50,911 nt of DNA from an uncultured Oscillospiraceae bacterium (GTDB lineage: Bacteria; Bacillota; Clostridia; Oscillospirales; Oscillospiraceae). This document shows positions 43,041 to 50,609 of this stretch, in pieces. Position 1 is the stretch's first letter. Every line of letters starts with the position of its first letter. The notes beneath the pieces are model-generated. The model searched no databases. It saw only the letters and a program-made list of their open reading frames with translations, and had not been told where the DNA came from. The DNA lies in assembly GCA_934565415.1 (NCBI GenBank), contig CAKTHQ010000015.1, positions 1 to 50,911 on the forward strand. The letters are read 5' to 3'. The position numbers and the translations under genes are program-made.

Positions 43041-43081
43041 GAAAAAATGGCGCCTGCCGTTTGTCGCCGACAAGCGCCATT
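43041..43081 (-). terminator. Terminator-like hairpin between the binding protein and ATPase genes
   Basis: On the minus strand AATGGCGC (43074-43081) pairs with GCGCCATT (43046-43053), followed by TTTTTC. It falls directly after the binding-protein gene and probably reduces expression of the downstream operon relative to it. Confidence 0.8.
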
Positions 43082-43124
43082 CAATCTGCCTGCTATCCAG
43101 GCCGTCCTATTTTGGGGATGCTGC

Positions 43125-44195
43125 TCAGTTCTGCTCGAAGGTATCCGTCACCTTGATGCTGCCATCAATGATGCCGGCCTTGATTTCGTCCAGCTTGGCC
43201 AGACGCTCGGCACCAATCAAATCCTTGGTATACTCCATATCCGTCAGGCCCACGCCGTCGTTGGACAGGTCGTACAGGTTCACACCGGCAGTAAAGGTGC
43301 CGTTAATCAGCTTTTCGATCATATCGTAAGCAATCACCTGCAGGTGCTTTTCCGCAGTGGTCAGAACCTTGCCCTCTACAATATAATCCTGGTTGGAATC
43401 CACGCCGATGGCATAGACATTGTCCAGCTCCTGGATGGCCTCAAACAGGCCGTTGCCGGTCTGACCGGCGGTGTGGAAAATCACATCCGCGCCCTGGTTT
43501 GCCAGCTCCAGCGCATACTCCTTGCCCTTGGCAGGATCGTTGAAGGCGCCTGCCCAGGCAGTAAGGACATTGGTAGAATCGCTGATATACTTAGCACCCT
43601 CAATGTAGGCGGTATTGAACCGAACCTGAGAGGCATTTTCCTTGCCGCCGATATAGCCCACGGTACCGGTCTTGGTCATCATGGCTGCCAGGGCACCGGC
43701 CAGGAAGCCGATCTGATGGTCGGCGGTTCTGGCAATGGCCACGTTGTCACCGGCAGCGTTGACATTCAGGCCGACAAACTTCACATCCGGATACAGTGCG
43801 GAAACCTCGGTAATCGTATCCGCCCAGTCACTGCCCGTTGCGAAAATCAGCTGGTAACCGGCTTCGGCCAGCGCGGAAGCGGAGGAAACGTAGTCGGCAA
43901 CATCCTTGGGCTCTACAACCTTGATTTCCACGCCGAGCTGATCGTGCGCATTGTTGAAGCCTTCCCATGCGGCATCATTGAAGGAGCGGTCGCCCAAGCC
44001 GGAGCTGGAGGCAATCAGTGCTACCTTGTAGCCCTCTCCGGGCTTGGCGGAATCGGATGCGGTTTCTTCCCCGGCAGCTGCGGTCGTTTTCGCAGGCGCA
44101 GCGGCGGTGGTTGCGGTGGATGCGGTGTTGCTGCCGCAGGCGGCCATGGAAACGGCCAGTGCCAGGGTCAGCAGGATGGCGATCAACTTTTTCAT
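43125..44195 (-). CDS. BMP-family substrate-binding lipoprotein
   Basis: Membrane-anchored receptor of 356 aa. The signal peptide MKKLIAILLTLALAVSMAAC ends at the lipobox cysteine near residue 20, followed by an Ala/Thr linker. The BMP (basic membrane protein/Med) domain begins YKVALIASSSGLGDRSFNDAAWEG, closely matching the family's GDKSFND signature, and includes FVGLNVNAAGDNVA and VGYIGGKENASQVRF. Known ligands of the family are nucleosides and autoinducer-like molecules. GGAGA precedes the ATG. Confidence 0.93.
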   Translation of the reverse strand: MKKLIAILLTLALAVSMAACGSNTASTATTAAAPAKTTAAAGEETASDSAKPGEGYKVALIASSSGLGDRSFNDAAWEGFNNAHDQLGVEIKVVEPKDVADYVSSASALAEAGYQLIFATGSDWADTITEVSALYPDVKFVGLNVNAAGDNVAIARTADHQIGFLAGALAAMMTKTGTVGYIGGKENASQVRFNTAYIEGAKYISDSTNVLTAWAGAFNDPAKGKEYALELANQGADVIFHTAGQTGNGLFEAIQELDNVYAIGVDSNQDYIVEGKVLTTAEKHLQVIAYDMIEKLINGTFTAGVNLYDLSNDGVGLTDMEYTKDLIGAERLAKLDEIKAGIIDGSIKVTDTFEQN

Positions 44196-44232
44196 CTTTG
44201 TATTCTCCTTTTTATTCAGCCCATGGGCCTTA

Positions 44233-45183
44233 TTACATCTTTACCTGATTTTTCAGGGGTTCTCCCGCCAGGTAGCGCTTCAGATTTTCGTAATAGAACT
44301 TAAAGCGGAACCGGTTTGTGGTTGGGGAGGCATTGGCCCGGTGGGGCGTAATAAATACATTTTCCATGGACCAGAGGGGATGGTCCGCAGGCAGGGGTTC
44401 CGGATACACCGTATCCAAGCCGGCGGCTGCAATGGTCTTGTTCTGCAGCGCCTCTACCAGAGCATCCGTATCCACCACCTCGCCCCGGGCCACATTCAGC
44501 AGATATGCGGTGGGCTTCATCTTCTTCAGGGTCTCCCGGTTTATCAGGTGGTAGGTCTGCTCCGTCAGCGGAACCGCCAGAATCACGAAGTCTGCCTTTG
44601 CCAGAACCTCATCGATCTGATCCAGGGAATACAGCTCATCCACAAAGTCCGGCTTGTTGCCCAGATTCCGGCGAACGCCGATAACGTGCATTTCGAATGC
44701 CTTGCACTTCTTGGCCACATCCGCGCCGATTCCGCCCAGGCCGATCACAGCGACGGTTTTGTCGAACAGGTCGGAGGGGACCTCGTGCAGCACCCACTCA
44801 TGGCGATTCTGGCTGTCTCTTTGCAGCAGCAGCGCCCGGGACCAGGCAATCATCATTGCAAAGGTGTGTTCACCCATGCACTTGTTAAACAGATTCTGGC
44901 TATTGGATACTAGCGTTTTCTTCGTATCCACATAGCCCTCATACCGGTCCACACCTACGGTAGAGGCCTGCAGCCACTGTAGATTTTTGGCAGTCTGCAT
45001 CTGTCTGGGATTGAACATACCAATGAAAATATCTGCCTGTGCGCATTCCTCGTCCGTATAATTGTCCGGGGGGCCAAACCGGAAACTGCAATCCGGGAAG
45101 TCCCGCACAAAGGTCTCCTCTTCTTCTTTGGTCAGTTCAAATGCGCCCTGATAGCCAAAGAGCACATTCAGTTTCTTTGCCAT
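44233..45183 (-). CDS. D-isomer-specific 2-hydroxyacid dehydrogenase
   Basis: The 316-aa NAD-dependent enzyme interconverts a 2-hydroxy acid and a 2-keto acid. The Rossmann loop is VIGLGGIGADVA, and the catalytic Arg is in NVARGEVVDTDAL, Glu in YPEPLPADHPLW and His in FITPHRA. First gene of the 12-gene operon, directly behind a strong promoter and a palindromic box. Its place at the head of the operon suggests a first oxidation of the imported compound or removal of a keto-acid product. Confidence 0.93.
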   Translation of the reverse strand: MAKKLNVLFGYQGAFELTKEEEETFVRDFPDCSFRFGPPDNYTDEECAQADIFIGMFNPRQMQTAKNLQWLQASTVGVDRYEGYVDTKKTLVSNSQNLFNKCMGEHTFAMMIAWSRALLLQRDSQNRHEWVLHEVPSDLFDKTVAVIGLGGIGADVAKKCKAFEMHVIGVRRNLGNKPDFVDELYSLDQIDEVLAKADFVILAVPLTEQTYHLINRETLKKMKPTAYLLNVARGEVVDTDALVEALQNKTIAAAGLDTVYPEPLPADHPLWSMENVFITPHRANASPTTNRFRFKFYYENLKRYLAGEPLKNQVKM

Positions 45184-45328
45184 AAGTCACAAATCCTTTC
45201 ATTCAGTCCTGTTCGGCCGTCTCCCACTTTCCCGGGCAGCCCGAGCTTGAACCGATGCCCGGCCTGCCGCCAGGAAAGTAATGGAGGCGAACATTCAAGT
45301 AAGGGGTACTTGGATCTCCGATGGCATT

Positions 45329-45388
45329 ATCATAATCCCGCGCCTCCAAAATGTCAACAATTTTTAATTCAAAAATGTATACATTTTT
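45329..45388 (-). promoter_or_regulatory. Promoter and palindromic operator of the 12-gene operon
   Basis: On the minus strand TTGACA (45352-45357), 17 bp and TATGAT (45329-45334) form a strong promoter about 145 bp before the dehydrogenase ATG. Thirteen bases upstream of the -35 box lies a perfect 18-bp palindrome, AAAAATGTATACATTTTT (45371-45388). Its GTATAC core resembles operators of GntR/FCD-type regulators. The half facing the promoter extends to ATACATTTTTGAATT, identical to the box before the two-component operon. Confidence 0.8.
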
Positions 45389-45490
45389 TGTGTTCACAAA
45401 TTGTCGATATTGCCAAAAAGCCGGGCCGCTATTCATTGGTATTTCATAAAGAAAATCCCTATCACCATGGATGGGGCCGCACGCCGGAGC
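45389..45490. other. Intergenic stretch without a recognised gene
   Basis: Between the operator of the 12-gene operon and the terminator at 45491 nothing was recognised beyond an AT-rich flank of the palindrome. The 145-bp leader between promoter (45329) and dehydrogenase start also shows no ORF or recognised riboswitch. Confidence 0.4.
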
Positions 45491-45537
45491 AAAAAGGCAC
45501 CCACAGTCTCGCTAAAACGGCAAGGCTGCAGGTGCCT
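45491..45537 (-). terminator. Intrinsic terminator downstream of the beta-galactosidase gene
   Basis: On the minus strand AGGCACC (45531-45537) pairs with GGTGCCT (45495-45501), with shorter inner CAG/CTG pairing, followed by TTTTTG. It lies about 240 bp past the beta-galactosidase stop and appears to end that transcript. Confidence 0.75.
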
Positions 45538-45654
45538 AGGTATTTACATGGTGATTGCGGTCAGGGCTGTGGTCAAAGCCATGCTGTTGATCTGTATGAT
45601 TGCCGCTGACTTCCGGGCGGCCCGGAGCCGAAAAATAAAAGGATGTATGCGTTG

Positions 45655-45765
45655 CTATCCCTCGTATGTAGGTTTGCTGTTCATGATGATCCACAAAAGC
45701 AAGCTGTCTGCCTTCAGTGCCTCTTTCCAGAAGGATTCTTTTGTGAATTTCTCTCTATGTTCCAT
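45655..45765 (-). CDS. Small ORF after beta-galactosidase (possible coding remnant)
   Basis: A 36-codon frame, MEHREKFTKESFWKEALKAD continuing to SKPTYEG, begins ten bases after the beta-galactosidase stop with GGGAG in front. After its TAG the same frame stays open for 35 more codons (ending SMALTTALTAITM and TAA at 45544), just ahead of the terminator. It could be a real small protein, or a TAG-interrupted remnant of a larger one. I do not recognise it. Confidence 0.35.
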   Translation of the reverse strand: MEHREKFTKESFWKEALKADSLLLWIIMNSKPTYEG

Positions 45766-45775
45766 AGCCTCTCCC

Positions 45776-48544
45776 TCACAATCCCACATGGAAAGTAAAT
45801 GAAATATCCCTGTCCGAAGCGACATGATAGGCTTCTTCCACATTGCTGCCCCAGCTGTCGATACCACCGACACCACGCATAGCACCGTAGATACTGACAA
45901 CTGTCCGGCACGGTGTCGGCAACTCGTACACATGGCAGGCCTCACTAATTTGCTGGGGGGTATAAGGAATTGCGGAAAACGCATAAGGCATGTCTGTCTT
46001 ATCGATCGTCAATACACGATTTGACCGGTGAAGCATCGTTTGATGGGTGTCCATATGACAGCCGCACTCCTGAGGCACCAGATAGTTGGGAATATGGGGT
46101 ACTTCCCTGTGTTTTCCAAAGAGGCCTCCTTTTTTACGGTCAGGATACGTCTCTCCGGATAAGCCGATCCATTCCACCGTTTCTACAGGTGCGGGTGTGG
46201 CAAAACGCAGACCAAACAGGGGGAGCTGGGGACGTCCGGCATCGCCAAAGTAGTGGACCTTCACCTCCATGTGATCACAGTCCACGGTATAGGTAACCGC
46301 TGCTTTCAGTCCGGGCATGGCGGGCGCAGTGAAGGTATAGCGGATGGATACCAAATCCTGGGTTTCTTCCAGTATCTGGATATTACTGCATTTCTGCCAG
46401 CGGTCTACAGCTGCCCAAATGGAGCTGTCCGCCGCAAAGCCGTTGCCCATATCATTCTCCGTAGGTGCCCGCCAGAATGTCGGGCGGGGTGCTCGCCAAA
46501 GCCATTGCTGTCCGTCGCAGACCAGCGAAACCGGGCCGCCTTCGGGATAGGAGAACAGAATTTCAAACTGCTCGCCGGAAACTCCCAATGCACCGTCACC
46601 ATGGACGATTTTCAAGGGACGGCGGTGCCTGGGTTCCTGTGCCGGCGCCGCTGCGGCAGCAGCGATATTCGCCGCATCCCGGGCGATGCGTTCCTCCGCT
46701 GGCCCGTACCAGTAGCGAACCTCCTGCATAGCGGGCTTTTCCGTGCCGTCGGCAAAGACGATGCCGTTTCCACTGAAAGCGTAGTCCGTCTGCCGGTCAT
46801 CAAAGTCGCCGCCGTAGCCTAAAACTTCTTTTCCGTTGACATTCCGATGCCACAGAGCCTGATCCATGTAATCCCAGATAAAGCCGCCCTGATATTGGGG
46901 GAATTCCTCGCCCAGACGGATATAGCTTTCCATGCCTCCCAAAGAGTTTCCCATGTCGTGCATATACTCGCAAAGCAGGAACGGCTTTCTCGGATTGCTT
47001 TCCAGATAGTCGCGGATTGCCGTCGGCGTGGCGTACATCCGGCTTTCTACATCGGAGATGGCGTCAAATTCCCGGTTATGGAAAACGCCCTCATAGTGAA
47101 CCAGACGGCTGGGATCCTGGGTGCGGAAATAATCCGCCATGGCAAGAATGTCCGCGCCGGCATAGGACTCGTTGCCGCAGGACCAGAACAGAACGGAAAC
47201 ATGGTTCTTATCCCGCTGGAACATGGAGATCGCCCGATCCAGCACGCAGTCCTTCCACTGTGGCAGACTGCCGGGAACATTCCAGCTTGGCTCCATGGTT
47301 CCCAGCTTCTGCCAGGAGCCGTGGCTTTCCAGATTGGCTTCATCCATCATGTAGATGCCGTTTTGATCGCACATATGATACCAGGGCGTCTGGTTGGGAT
47401 AGTGGCAGGTGCGAACAGCGTTGATGTTATTGCGGCAGAAGGTCGCCATGGCCCGCTCCATGTCCCCCAAACCGATGGCACGGCCTGTGCGGGGATTCCA
47501 CTCATGCCGGTTGACACCATTTATCACCAGACGCTTGCCGTTCAGCAGCATAATGCCATCTTTCAGTTCAAACCTGCGGAAACCGATGTTGTAGGGAACG
47601 ACCTCTGCGATTTCACCGGAAGCGGCATAAACGGTCAGCGTAACGGTATACAGCTCCGGCGTTTCATGGCACCATGGCGTAATATTGGAAAATACCAGTT
47701 CCCGGCTGCGAAGATACACCCCATCAGCGTGCAGGTCCAGCGGTTCATCCCAAAGAAGCCTCTGGGCCTTGTCGGTGACGCGGCAATGCACCGCTGCTTG
47801 TTCCGCTTCGCTGCTGAGCAGCAGCCGAAGCTTCAGCGCTCCGGTGGTGTTATCCTCTTGAAGCTCGGTTTGCAGCCAGAGATCGTCAATATGTACTGCT
47901 GGCTTGGCGTACAGATACACGCTGCGAAAAATGCCGCTAAACCGGAAGAAGTCCTGATCCTCCAGCCATGCCGCACTGCTGTGCTGATAAACCTCCACAC
48001 AAAGCCGGTTATTCTCCTCCCGAAGGTAGGGTGTCAGGTCAAAGTCCGAAGGGGTGAAGCTGTCCTCCGCATAGCCAACAAAAGAGCCGTTGAGCCAGAC
48101 ATAGAATGCCTGTTCTACACCCTGAAAGGAAATACAGACCCGCTTTCCCCGCAGTCCCGATTCCAGATCGAACACCTTTACATAGCTGCCCACGGCAGTA
48201 TGGTCCCAATCGATCTGGGGCGGGCGCAGCGACCCGTGGCCGTCCCAGGGGTACAGCGTATTGATATACTGAATCTGTCCAAAGCCCTGAAGCTCCATAT
48301 GTCCGGGAACAGAAATCGATTCAAAACCGGAATCATCAAAACCTGCATGCCAGAAGGCACTGGGCCGCTGAGCGGGATTCCGGCTCCATGTAAAACGCCA
48401 CTGCCCATCCAGAGACTGGCGTAGAGAGGTTACTCCCTGCGCCAGCTCTGTTGCAGAGGCGTAGCAAGCATGGTCAGAATGGGCATCCAGACGGTTTACC
48501 CGGAATACGGTAGGGTCAGTCAGCCAATTTAAGTTTGCCTGCAT
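45776..48544 (-). CDS. Glycoside hydrolase family 2 beta-galactosidase (LacZ type)
   Basis: The 922-aa product hydrolyses terminal beta-galactosides. Domain order is LacZ-like: jelly-roll sugar-binding (about 35-210), immunoglobulin-like (about 215-320), TIM barrel (about 325-610) and the C-terminal small-chain domain (about 650-920). The acid/base is Glu459 in WSCGNESYAG and the nucleophile is Glu526 in LLCEYMHDMGNS; RTCHYPNQTPWYHMCD and the N-terminal WRFTWSRNPAQRPS are also typical. It is shorter than E. coli LacZ (1,023 aa) but complete. No signal peptide, so it acts inside the cell. It follows a truncated sugar permease gene by 20 bp, so the lactose-type importer it once worked with appears broken. 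Confidence 0.95.
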   Translation of the reverse strand: MQANLNWLTDPTVFRVNRLDAHSDHACYASATELAQGVTSLRQSLDGQWRFTWSRNPAQRPSAFWHAGFDDSGFESISVPGHMELQGFGQIQYINTLYPWDGHGSLRPPQIDWDHTAVGSYVKVFDLESGLRGKRVCISFQGVEQAFYVWLNGSFVGYAEDSFTPSDFDLTPYLREENNRLCVEVYQHSSAAWLEDQDFFRFSGIFRSVYLYAKPAVHIDDLWLQTELQEDNTTGALKLRLLLSSEAEQAAVHCRVTDKAQRLLWDEPLDLHADGVYLRSRELVFSNITPWCHETPELYTVTLTVYAASGEIAEVVPYNIGFRRFELKDGIMLLNGKRLVINGVNRHEWNPRTGRAIGLGDMERAMATFCRNNINAVRTCHYPNQTPWYHMCDQNGIYMMDEANLESHGSWQKLGTMEPSWNVPGSLPQWKDCVLDRAISMFQRDKNHVSVLFWSCGNESYAGADILAMADYFRTQDPSRLVHYEGVFHNREFDAISDVESRMYATPTAIRDYLESNPRKPFLLCEYMHDMGNSLGGMESYIRLGEEFPQYQGGFIWDYMDQALWHRNVNGKEVLGYGGDFDDRQTDYAFSGNGIVFADGTEKPAMQEVRYWYGPAEERIARDAANIAAAAAAPAQEPRHRRPLKIVHGDGALGVSGEQFEILFSYPEGGPVSLVCDGQQWLWRAPRPTFWRAPTENDMGNGFAADSSIWAAVDRWQKCSNIQILEETQDLVSIRYTFTAPAMPGLKAAVTYTVDCDHMEVKVHYFGDAGRPQLPLFGLRFATPAPVETVEWIGLSGETYPDRKKGGLFGKHREVPHIPNYLVPQECGCHMDTHQTMLHRSNRVLTIDKTDMPYAFSAIPYTPQQISEACHVYELPTPCRTVVSIYGAMRGVGGIDSWGSNVEEAYHVASDRDISFTFHVGL

Positions 48545-48564
48545 TGTGCATTCTCCTTGTAATA

Positions 48565-49104
48565 TTATTCCTTTACTGCGCCTGCGGCAATGCCCGCCAG
48601 AATATAGCGTTGGAAGAAGAGATAGACCAGAATGGTGGGCAGCATGACCACGATGATACCTGCCGCCAGCGTCTGCCAGGAGCCTTGCTGGGCACTGGCA
48701 TAGTCCATCAGGAAGGTGGTCAGCGTTCGCAGCTTGTTCTTGGGCATATACAGATAGGGGATGTACATATCGTTAATGATGGTGATGGCTTTGATAATAG
48801 CGACAGTCGCAGTGGCGGGAGCCAGCAGTGGGAAAATAATCCTTACAAAAAGCCGGAAATAGTTGTACCCATCCAGCAGCGCGCTTTCATCCAGCGAAAC
48901 CGAAATCGTGGACAGGAACTGCCGGTAGATATACAGCTGCATCAGATCCGATGCCACATAGATGACGATGGGTGCGCCAAGGGTATTATATAGGCCAATG
49001 CCGTTGACGATCTTGAACCGAGCGATTTCCGTTACAAAGGTGGGAACCAGCATACCAATGAAGAACAGGCCCACGATAACCTTGATAACTTGTATGATAA
49101 GCAC
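48565..49104 (-). pseudogene. Carbohydrate ABC permease (MalG type), N-terminus missing
   Basis: The 179-residue frame covers only the C-terminal two thirds of a MalG-family permease (usually about 275-300 aa). It has the ATPase-contact loop SLDESALLDGYNYFRLFVRIIFPLL and the terminal FFQRYILAGIAAGAVKE. The first roughly 100 residues, with their membrane helices, are absent. Upstream sequence switches at once to an unrelated AT-richer frame (49106 onward). The GTG at 49104 has no clear ribosome site. Deletion or insertion has cut the gene, and the other permease and binding protein expected before it are missing. Confidence 0.85.
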
Positions 49105-49105
49105 A

Positions 49106-49891
49106 CTATGACTCCCTACATAGGAATCTGCAAATGTACCGCACGATTACACATTGTATTGGTGAGAAACCTCGGACGTACACCTTTTTTGTGAAATTGT
49201 GCATAGAGTGATTGCAATTGGAGGTAAATTTGTGTATCATATCATCAACGCCAATTATAACGACATCCTGAAATTCATCTCGTTTCTTTTGAAACCTATC
49301 AATAATGCAACGACCTTCGTGAACTGGAATATCTCCGTAGCCAACTTTTAGCTGAACTTTTTCAGGCAAATCCAATCCAAAAATATTGCCTATTTGCTGA
49401 AAAATATCGCTAGCTCTACCAAATACATTGTCAATCTGTGTGAATCTAAATCCACGAATAGTCCTGACTCTAGCGCAGAATTCATCTACGGATGCATATA
49501 CATTCTTGATCAAAAATTGCTTCTGGATTGTATCGGAAAGGTACGCCGTCAATGTTGCCTTGCGTGTCATGTCGGTTAAATACAGCAAGCACGTCTTTGT
49601 GTCATAGCATGCAAAAAACTGCTTTCGAGGTTCAATCTGGCTCTTGCTTCGTGGATTTACTTCTTTTTCTCCGGTACGCTGATTAATAACATAATCAGCA
49701 AAGCTTGCAGCATCATCGTATTTACACGACAGCCAGAAAAACCGGTCATCGATAATTGAGGTCTCAAAACTATACAGGTTCTTTTGACCAGGGGGCTAAA
49801 AAGTTTCCTGCCCAGACTTATGTATTCTCTGTACGTCAGCTAAGGACACAGCATCTCGTTCTCCTATCAACTGAAATGTTCTAAATCTCAT
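49106..49891 (-). pseudogene. Unknown protein gene interrupted by an in-frame TAG
   Basis: An ATG at 49891 (MRFRTFQLIGERDAVSLADV) opens a frame that meets TAG at 49796-49798 after 31 codons. It then continues without shift for 229 more codons (GQKNLYSFETSIIDDRFFWL... MTRKATLTAYLSDTIQKQFL... VVIIGVDDMIHKF) to 49106. Amino-acid composition is coding-like across the stop, so this is probably one gene broken by a nonsense mutation. The last 25 or so residues (VRGFSPIQCVIVRYICRF) look non-native, suggesting a lost 3' end at the junction with the permease. A promoter lies at 49981-50009. I do not recognise the family. The sequence is AT-richer than its neighbours, which suggests horizontal origin. 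Confidence 0.65.
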
Positions 49892-49980
49892 CAGAATAAT
49901 CCACCTATCTTTTTAATAAAAAACTGCCTGATAAACAATGAACCGCTACCAACCACTTTAATCTGCCAAATGTTTCTCCT

Positions 49981-50009
49981 ATTATAGTGCTATCTACGCC
50001 ATATCGCAA
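49981..50009 (-). promoter_or_regulatory. Promoter of the interrupted unknown gene
   Basis: On the minus strand TTGCGA (50004-50009), 17 bp and TATAAT (49981-49986) lie about 90 bp before the ATG. Confidence 0.7.
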
Positions 50010-50044
50010 TATGTAAATTGCATAAGTTCTGATAGAAAATAACC

Positions 50045-50079
50045 GCCAGCAGCCTCAATCCTCAGACGATGCTGCTGGC
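50045..50079. repeat. 9-bp inverted repeat
   Basis: GCCAGCAGC (50045-50053) and GCTGCTGGC (50071-50079) are exact inverses with a 17-base loop, between the tRNA terminator and the unknown gene's promoter. On the minus strand GGTTATTTTC follows, so a weak terminator is possible. Confidence 0.5.
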
Positions 50080-50112
50080 ACAAATTTAATAGGAAATATC
50101 CCTGATATAAAC

Positions 50113-50154
50113 AAAAAATCCGAACCCATCCCCCGCAGGGAAGAAGTTCGGATT
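50113..50154 (-). terminator. Terminator of tRNA-Tyr
   Basis: On the minus strand GAAATCCGAAC and GTTCGGATTTTTT (arms 50146-50154 and 50117-50125) pair around a 20-base loop and run into six U. It begins nine bases after the tRNA 3' end. Confidence 0.9.
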
Positions 50155-50163
50155 TCTTACGTT

Positions 50164-50248
50164 TGGTGGGGGAAGGTGGATTCGAACCACCGAAGCTATA
50201 AGCAGCAGATTTACAGTCTGTCCCCTTTGGCCACTCGGGAATTCCCCC
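50164..50248 (-). tRNA. tRNA-Tyr (anticodon GTA)
   Basis: The minus strand folds into a class II tRNA: acceptor GGGGGAA (50242-50248) with TTCCCCC, anticodon stem CAGA/TCTG around CTGTAAA, a long variable arm (GCTGCTTATAGC) and T-arm GGTGG-TTCGAAT-CCACC. The 3' ACCA end is encoded (50164-50167). The long variable arm and GTA anticodon identify tyrosine. A strong promoter (50280-50307) precedes it. Confidence 0.97.
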
Positions 50249-50279
50249 ATATGCAGTTCATGTCGGTTGCGACTTGGCT

Positions 50280-50307
50280 AGTATAGCATATTTTGGCGGA
50301 ATGTCAA
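50280..50307 (-). promoter_or_regulatory. Promoter of tRNA-Tyr
   Basis: TTGACA (50302-50307), 16 bp and TATACT (50280-50285) on the minus strand, about 31 bases before the tRNA 5' end. Confidence 0.9.
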
Positions 50308-50331
50308 GAAATATTTTTTGGCAATGAATTT

Positions 50332-50472
50332 TTACCCGATGCCTTTGTAAAATGCCTGCAGGGCAGCGGATAGTTTGGCTGGGGCCTCTTGGTTTACTTC
50401 GTGGCCTGCGCCGGGAATCTGATTCCAGCTGTCCGCAGTCTGCCCCAGGCCGTGCAGATATATGTATTTCAC
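50332..50472 (-). pseudogene. Alpha/beta-hydrolase remnant with internal deletion
   Basis: A GTG at 50472, eight bases after GGGGG, opens a 46-codon frame, (M)KYIYLHGLGQTADSWNQ joined to IPGAGHEVNQEAPAKLSAAL and FYKGIG. The first part is the N-terminal oxyanion segment HGLGQ..DSW of alpha/beta-hydrolases; the second is their C-terminal end with the catalytic histidine in GAGHE. Everything between, including the nucleophile elbow GxSxG, is missing, about 150-200 residues. The reading frame survives the deletion, but the product cannot be an active hydrolase. Confidence 0.75.
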
Positions 50473-50548
50473 ATCCGGATCCCCCTTTCAAAGACATTCT
50501 AGCATGGACAGATACCGATTGCAAGTCCTGCCATTCTCATAATTTTTC

Positions 50549-50577
50549 TTGAAAAGATCCTTTAAATATGGTATGCT
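50549..50577 (+). promoter_or_regulatory. Promoter of miaB
   Basis: TTGAAA (50549-50554), 17 bp and TATGCT (50572-50577) on the plus strand, about 33 bp before the miaB ATG. Confidence 0.7.
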
Positions 50578-50609
50578 GTAGGGTGAAAAAGAATGCAAGG
50601 GAGAACCCT

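Noticed and set aside
45655..45984. A 109-codon minus-strand frame overlapping the beta-galactosidase 3' end
   Set aside because: Its first part is a shadow of beta-galactosidase in another frame. Only the last 36 codons, after a ribosome site, are kept as a tentative small ORF.
46847..48424. Plus-strand frame of 525 codons opposite beta-galactosidase
   Set aside because: Shadow of a gene with complete catalytic motifs on the other strand.
50164..50248. tRNA-Tyr as a proven attachment site
   Set aside because: No duplicate of the tRNA 3' end and no integrase were found in the window; the idea rests only on the nearby decayed genes.
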